Below, in pieces: positions 5,723-7,640 of a stretch of 7,640 nucleotides of DNA. The stretch's first letter is position 1; each line of letters begins with the position of its first letter. Below the pieces are notes generated by a model. It saw only the letters and a list, made by a program, of their open reading frames with translations, did not search any database and was not told the DNA's origin. The stretch comes from an uncultured Methanobrevibacter sp. GTDB lineage: Archaea > Methanobacteriota > Methanobacteria > Methanobacteriales > Methanobacteriaceae. The position numbers were made by a program, and so were the translations under genes. The stretch spans positions 1 to 7,640 of the forward strand of contig CAMODR010000049.1 of assembly GCA_946611495.1 (NCBI GenBank). Reading direction: 5' to 3'.

Positions 5723-6187
5723 ATGGAAAATATAAGTGATTTTAAAGGAATAAACGGTCAATTAGTTAGTTTTAAGAATGAAGTGGAAAATGCTCAAAAG
5801 ATAACATTCATAGGTTCTCCAGGTGTTTGTACTCCTTTTGCTGAATTATTGTCTTATGCTGTTAGGGATAAGGAGAATCATTTCATTCCTTTGCTCAATA
5901 AGAATGATTGTCATCAGTTTGAATACAAATCCTATGGGATGGTTTTAAATGATGAAGTTTCCTCTCCAGATGGCTCTGATGTAGTTGTATTATTGGGAGG
6001 CCTTACAATGCCTAAATATGATGTAAGCACTGATGAGTTAAATGATTTAATCAAAGATATCCTTAAGGAAGACGGCAAAATCATAGGCGTATGTTTTATG
6101 GATATGTTTGCTAGGTCTAATTGGTTGGATAAGATTGCATTTGACTGTGTTATTGATGCAAGCATATTAGGTACAGTTAAAAAGTAG
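5723..6187 (+). CDS. DUF2124 family protein, methanogen-conserved, function unknown
   Basis: The 154-residue soluble protein matches what I recall of DUF2124 from methanogens; there is no known activity. The visible pattern is an alternating alpha/beta, Rossmann-like fold. GSPGVCTPFAELLSYAVR at 31-48 is a Gly-rich turn after a hydrophobic strand with Cys36. DVVVLLGGLTMPKYDV at 86-101 is a second strand and loop, and IIGVCFMDMFARSNW at 120-134 is a third strand with Cys124. The small loops after strands suggest binding of a nucleotide or phosphate, but this is inference. There is no signal peptide or membrane segment. The ATG at 5723 is preceded by GGTGATT, 3-4 bases upstream. It stands 41 bases after the nitroreductase-like gene. 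Confidence 0.75.
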   Translation: MENISDFKGINGQLVSFKNEVENAQKITFIGSPGVCTPFAELLSYAVRDKENHFIPLLNKNDCHQFEYKSYGMVLNDEVSSPDGSDVVVLLGGLTMPKYDVSTDELNDLIKDILKEDGKIIGVCFMDMFARSNWLDKIAFDCVIDASILGTVKK

Positions 6188-6224
6188 TTCAGTATAATTT
6201 TTTATTTTATTTTAATTTTCTTAA

Positions 6225-6240
6225 TTTTTATATATTATAA
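6225..6240 (+). promoter_or_regulatory. TATA-like block upstream of the DUF2115 gene
   Basis: TTTTTATATATTATAA lies 24-39 bases before the ATG at 6264, inside a 76-base T-rich gap after the DUF2124 gene that also has T runs suited to termination. It suggests that this gene can be transcribed separately. The predicted start (about 6257) would fall on or next to the AGGTGA motif at 6254-6259, so either the box is used slightly off or the mRNA is nearly leaderless. Confidence 0.35.
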
Positions 6241-6263
6241 TTTTTTGTTTTTTAGGTGAATAT

Positions 6264-6734
6264 ATGAAAGCAAGTGAACTTTTAGAAATCTTAAGAGATA
6301 ACTTAAGGGATTATCCAATTGACTATTTAAAAAGAAAGGCGACTGATGATAGGTATCCGGATAGCATAACAAAACGATTGGCAATCTATAACTCAGCTAT
6401 TTATGATGAGATTTATGAAAATGAAATAGAAGAAGACTTTGAAATAAGGGATTCTCTTATAAAAAATCTTGAAGATGATGTAAATTACTATTTCAGTGTT
6501 TATGATCCTGGCGACATTGAAACAAGAGATTTCACTAGAAATTTATCATTATATCTTGTTTTTATAGCTAAAAAGCCTTTACATCCATTCGGAGACAATC
6601 CAAATAAGGACCAAGTCTATTATCTTAATGGAGAATATTTCTGTAAGGATAAAATAAAGTATCTTAAGGATGAGAATTCTCTTTGCAGATATTGTGTCTC
6701 TAAAAAGGCAGGATTAACATTCGGATTCTTCTAA
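6264..6734 (+). CDS. DUF2115 / UPF0305 family protein, archaeal, function unknown
   Basis: This protein of 156 residues is soluble and charged. Recognition rests on the N-terminal DYPIDYLKRKATDDRY region (17-31), KRLAIYNSAIYDEIY (37-51) and the C-terminal half: SLYLVFIAKKPLHPFG (95-110), then YFCKDK with C127 and SLCRYCV with C141 and C144. Family members as I recall them carry the same YxxFIAKKPLHP and LCRFCVA elements. The three Cys residues and His107 could bind a metal, which is inference. It ends shortly after the CxxC, with a non-conserved tail ending GLTFGFF, so it may be at the short end of the family. Start ATG 6264 follows AGGTGA. It is the last gene of the plus-strand series and converges on the DUF447 gene. 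Confidence 0.85.
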   Translation: MKASELLEILRDNLRDYPIDYLKRKATDDRYPDSITKRLAIYNSAIYDEIYENEIEEDFEIRDSLIKNLEDDVNYYFSVYDPGDIETRDFTRNLSLYLVFIAKKPLHPFGDNPNKDQVYYLNGEYFCKDKIKYLKDENSLCRYCVSKKAGLTFGFF

Positions 6735-6746
6735 TCTTTTCTTTAC

Positions 6747-6870
6747 TTTTTTTATTTTAAACAATAAGTTTCTTCATTTTTTTTATTCTAAACTATAGAT
6801 TTCTTTATTTTTTTTATTCTAAACTATAAGTTTCCTTTTTTATAGTATAAATTATAAGTTTCCTTTTTTT
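6747..6870 (+). terminator. Serial oligo-T terminators after the DUF2115 gene
   Basis: T runs of 7, 8, 8, 6 and 7 at 6747, 6777, 6808, 6836 and 6864 follow the plus-strand stop at 6734. Archaeal RNA polymerase stops at oligo-T without needing a hairpin, so each tandem unit could act as a terminator and together they would guard the convergent DUF447 gene from read-through. Confidence 0.55.
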
Positions 6871-6893
6871 ATTCCAAATTATATTTTTCTTTC
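6747..6893. repeat. Five degenerate 28-31 bp tandem units, each starting with an oligo-T run
   Basis: Units are at 6747-6776, 6777-6807, 6808-6835, 6836-6863 and 6864 to about 6893. Each begins with 6-8 Ts, then ATTCTAAACTATAAGTTTC or a variant. The shared ATAAGTTTC core (ATAGATTTC in unit 2) falls at 6764, 6795, 6826 and 6854; the fifth copy, at 6881, is ATATTTTTC. The last unit overlaps the stop codon and final codons of the minus-strand DUF447 gene. No spacers of CRISPR type are present. Confidence 0.8.
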
Positions 6894-7543
6894 ATTTTTT
6901 CCATTATTATTTTCATAGACTCTTTTTCTTTTTGGTTTCCTACCTTTTGGCAAACTCTATTCAATTCTTTCATATGAGTCCATATTTCCTTTTGCTTATC
7001 CTTATATTTGCCATTGAATCTGCAGTAATAGACAAGGCTTTCAATGACTGCATTCATTGCCCTGTTTAGTGGAACAATTCCATTACATTCTCTTGAATAA
7101 ACATCTTCAATTTCACAGGTAACTACATGTCCAATGTCATTAGCATCATTTTCCCGTTTTATTTCTCTTATTTTAATCACATTGGCTTTAAAAAATCCTA
7201 AATTATCTTTCAATAGTGGAAAACCATTATATTCATCAAAATATTCTTCTTTTAAATCTCCTATTGTAGAATATGTGAATGTTAAAGGGTCTTTTGTAAT
7301 GTTTACTATCAGCTCTCCATTTTCAACGATATTGTCTTGAGTTGTCTTGCAGTTGTTTAAATAGATGACAATATGTCTTGAATCCTTACAGATAACTCCT
7401 ATAGGTGCTGCATTCTTATTAAATGAGCCATCTTGTGTAGTAACAATGGTTTCATATAACTGTCCCTTAAACATATTTAGAGATTCTAGATTCTCTGCTC
7501 TTTTATAATTTCTTCCATTAAGCAATAAATCTGGATTATTCAT
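6869..7543 (-). CDS. DUF447 family protein, flavin-reductase-like split barrel, function unknown
   Basis: The 224-residue soluble protein is of the archaeal DUF447 family, whose fold is related to FMN-binding split barrels. No reaction is assigned. Visible landmarks, numbered from the ATG at 7543, are QLYETIVTT at 28-36, NKNAAPIGV at 42-50, IYLNNCKTTQDNIVENG at 60-76 and ELIVNITKDP at 77-86, all in the barrel part. The conserved helix LNRAMNAVIESLVYYCR at 159-175 follows, and a Lys/Glu-rich C-terminal tail ends at 224. A TTG at 7555 would add four residues, but GGGAGA at 7553-7548 is the ribosome binding site lying 4 bases before the ATG, so the ATG is chosen. The stop codon and last codons lie within the tandem T-rich repeat. 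It converges on the DUF2115 gene. Confidence 0.85.
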   Translation of the reverse strand: MNNPDLLLNGRNYKRAENLESLNMFKGQLYETIVTTQDGSFNKNAAPIGVICKDSRHIVIYLNNCKTTQDNIVENGELIVNITKDPLTFTYSTIGDLKEEYFDEYNGFPLLKDNLGFFKANVIKIREIKRENDANDIGHVVTCEIEDVYSRECNGIVPLNRAMNAVIESLVYYCRFNGKYKDKQKEIWTHMKELNRVCQKVGNQKEKESMKIIMEKMKEKYNLE

Positions 7544-7565
7544 TTTATCTCCCAAATTTTTATCT

Positions 7566-7580
7566 TATTTATATAATAGT
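7566..7580 (-). promoter_or_regulatory. Probable promoter of the DUF447 gene
   Basis: On the minus strand this reads ACTATTATATAAATA, a TATA-like block 23-37 bases before the ATG at 7543. It is the best box in the 97 bases between the ATG and the window end, which otherwise hold only A/T-rich DNA and no gene. Spacing to the GGGAGA motif is tight, so the exact start of transcription is uncertain. Confidence 0.4.
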
Positions 7581-7640
7581 TTTACTTTATTTTATTTATT
7601 TTCTTTTTTATTATATTGCAGATCTATTATTTTTTCTGAA

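Noticed and set aside
6747..6893. CRISPR array or origin iterons
   Set aside because: The units are degenerate and directly abutting with no unique spacers, and no replication gene (Orc1/Cdc6) is nearby. The T runs fit termination better.
7544..7555. TTG at 7555 as the DUF447 start
   Set aside because: It would overlap the GGGAGA ribosome binding site of the ATG at 7543.

Overview
The window looks like chromosomal DNA of a very AT-rich methanogenic archaeon, most likely Methanobrevibacter or a close relative in Methanobacteriales. This rests on four things: an archaeal-type HisA and TruA; three genes from families known mainly or only from methanogens or other archaea (DUF2124, DUF2115/UPF0305, DUF447); Shine-Dalgarno sequences of the GGTGAT type placed 3-5 bases before the start; and archaeal TATA boxes in T-rich intergenic DNA. 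The genus is an inference. No transposase, integrase, CRISPR array, rRNA or tRNA gene was recognised.

Layout. The left edge holds the first 182 codons of hisA on the minus strand, cut by the window end. A 416-base intergenic region follows. It carries a regular array of four GTAA-N8-TTAC dyads spaced exactly 20 bp apart, next to a TATA box. Downstream on the plus strand is a two-gene ABC exporter: an ATPase of the BcrA/LanF type with a Glu in place of the Q-loop Gln, then a six-helix permease. The permease converges on a minus-strand NudC-type NADH pyrophosphatase. The convergence zone has a perfect 15-bp inverted repeat and a second hairpin, probably terminators for the two directions. nudC and truA diverge across 231-240 bases that contain a 43-bp tandem duplication with TATA-like cores. 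truA is followed on the same strand by a TM1586-type nitroreductase-like flavoprotein, a DUF2124 protein and a DUF2115/UPF0305 protein. The last of these converges on a minus-strand DUF447 flavoprotein-like gene across five degenerate 28-31 bp units, each beginning with a run of Ts.

Function. hisA (histidine synthesis), truA (tRNA pseudouridylation) and nudC (NAD(H) turnover or decapping) are housekeeping. The ABC pair resembles peptide-antibiotic export or immunity systems and is the only accessory-looking module. The nitroreductase-like and DUF447 proteins are both probably flavin binders, and DUF2124 and DUF2115 carry conserved Cys residues, so a redox theme on the right side is possible but unproven.

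The coding content is mostly ordinary for this lineage. The notable material is in the intergenic DNA: the 20-bp-periodic dyad array with a possible structured leader ahead of the ABC exporter, the duplicated nudC/truA promoter region, and the serial oligo-T repeats between the two right-hand genes.
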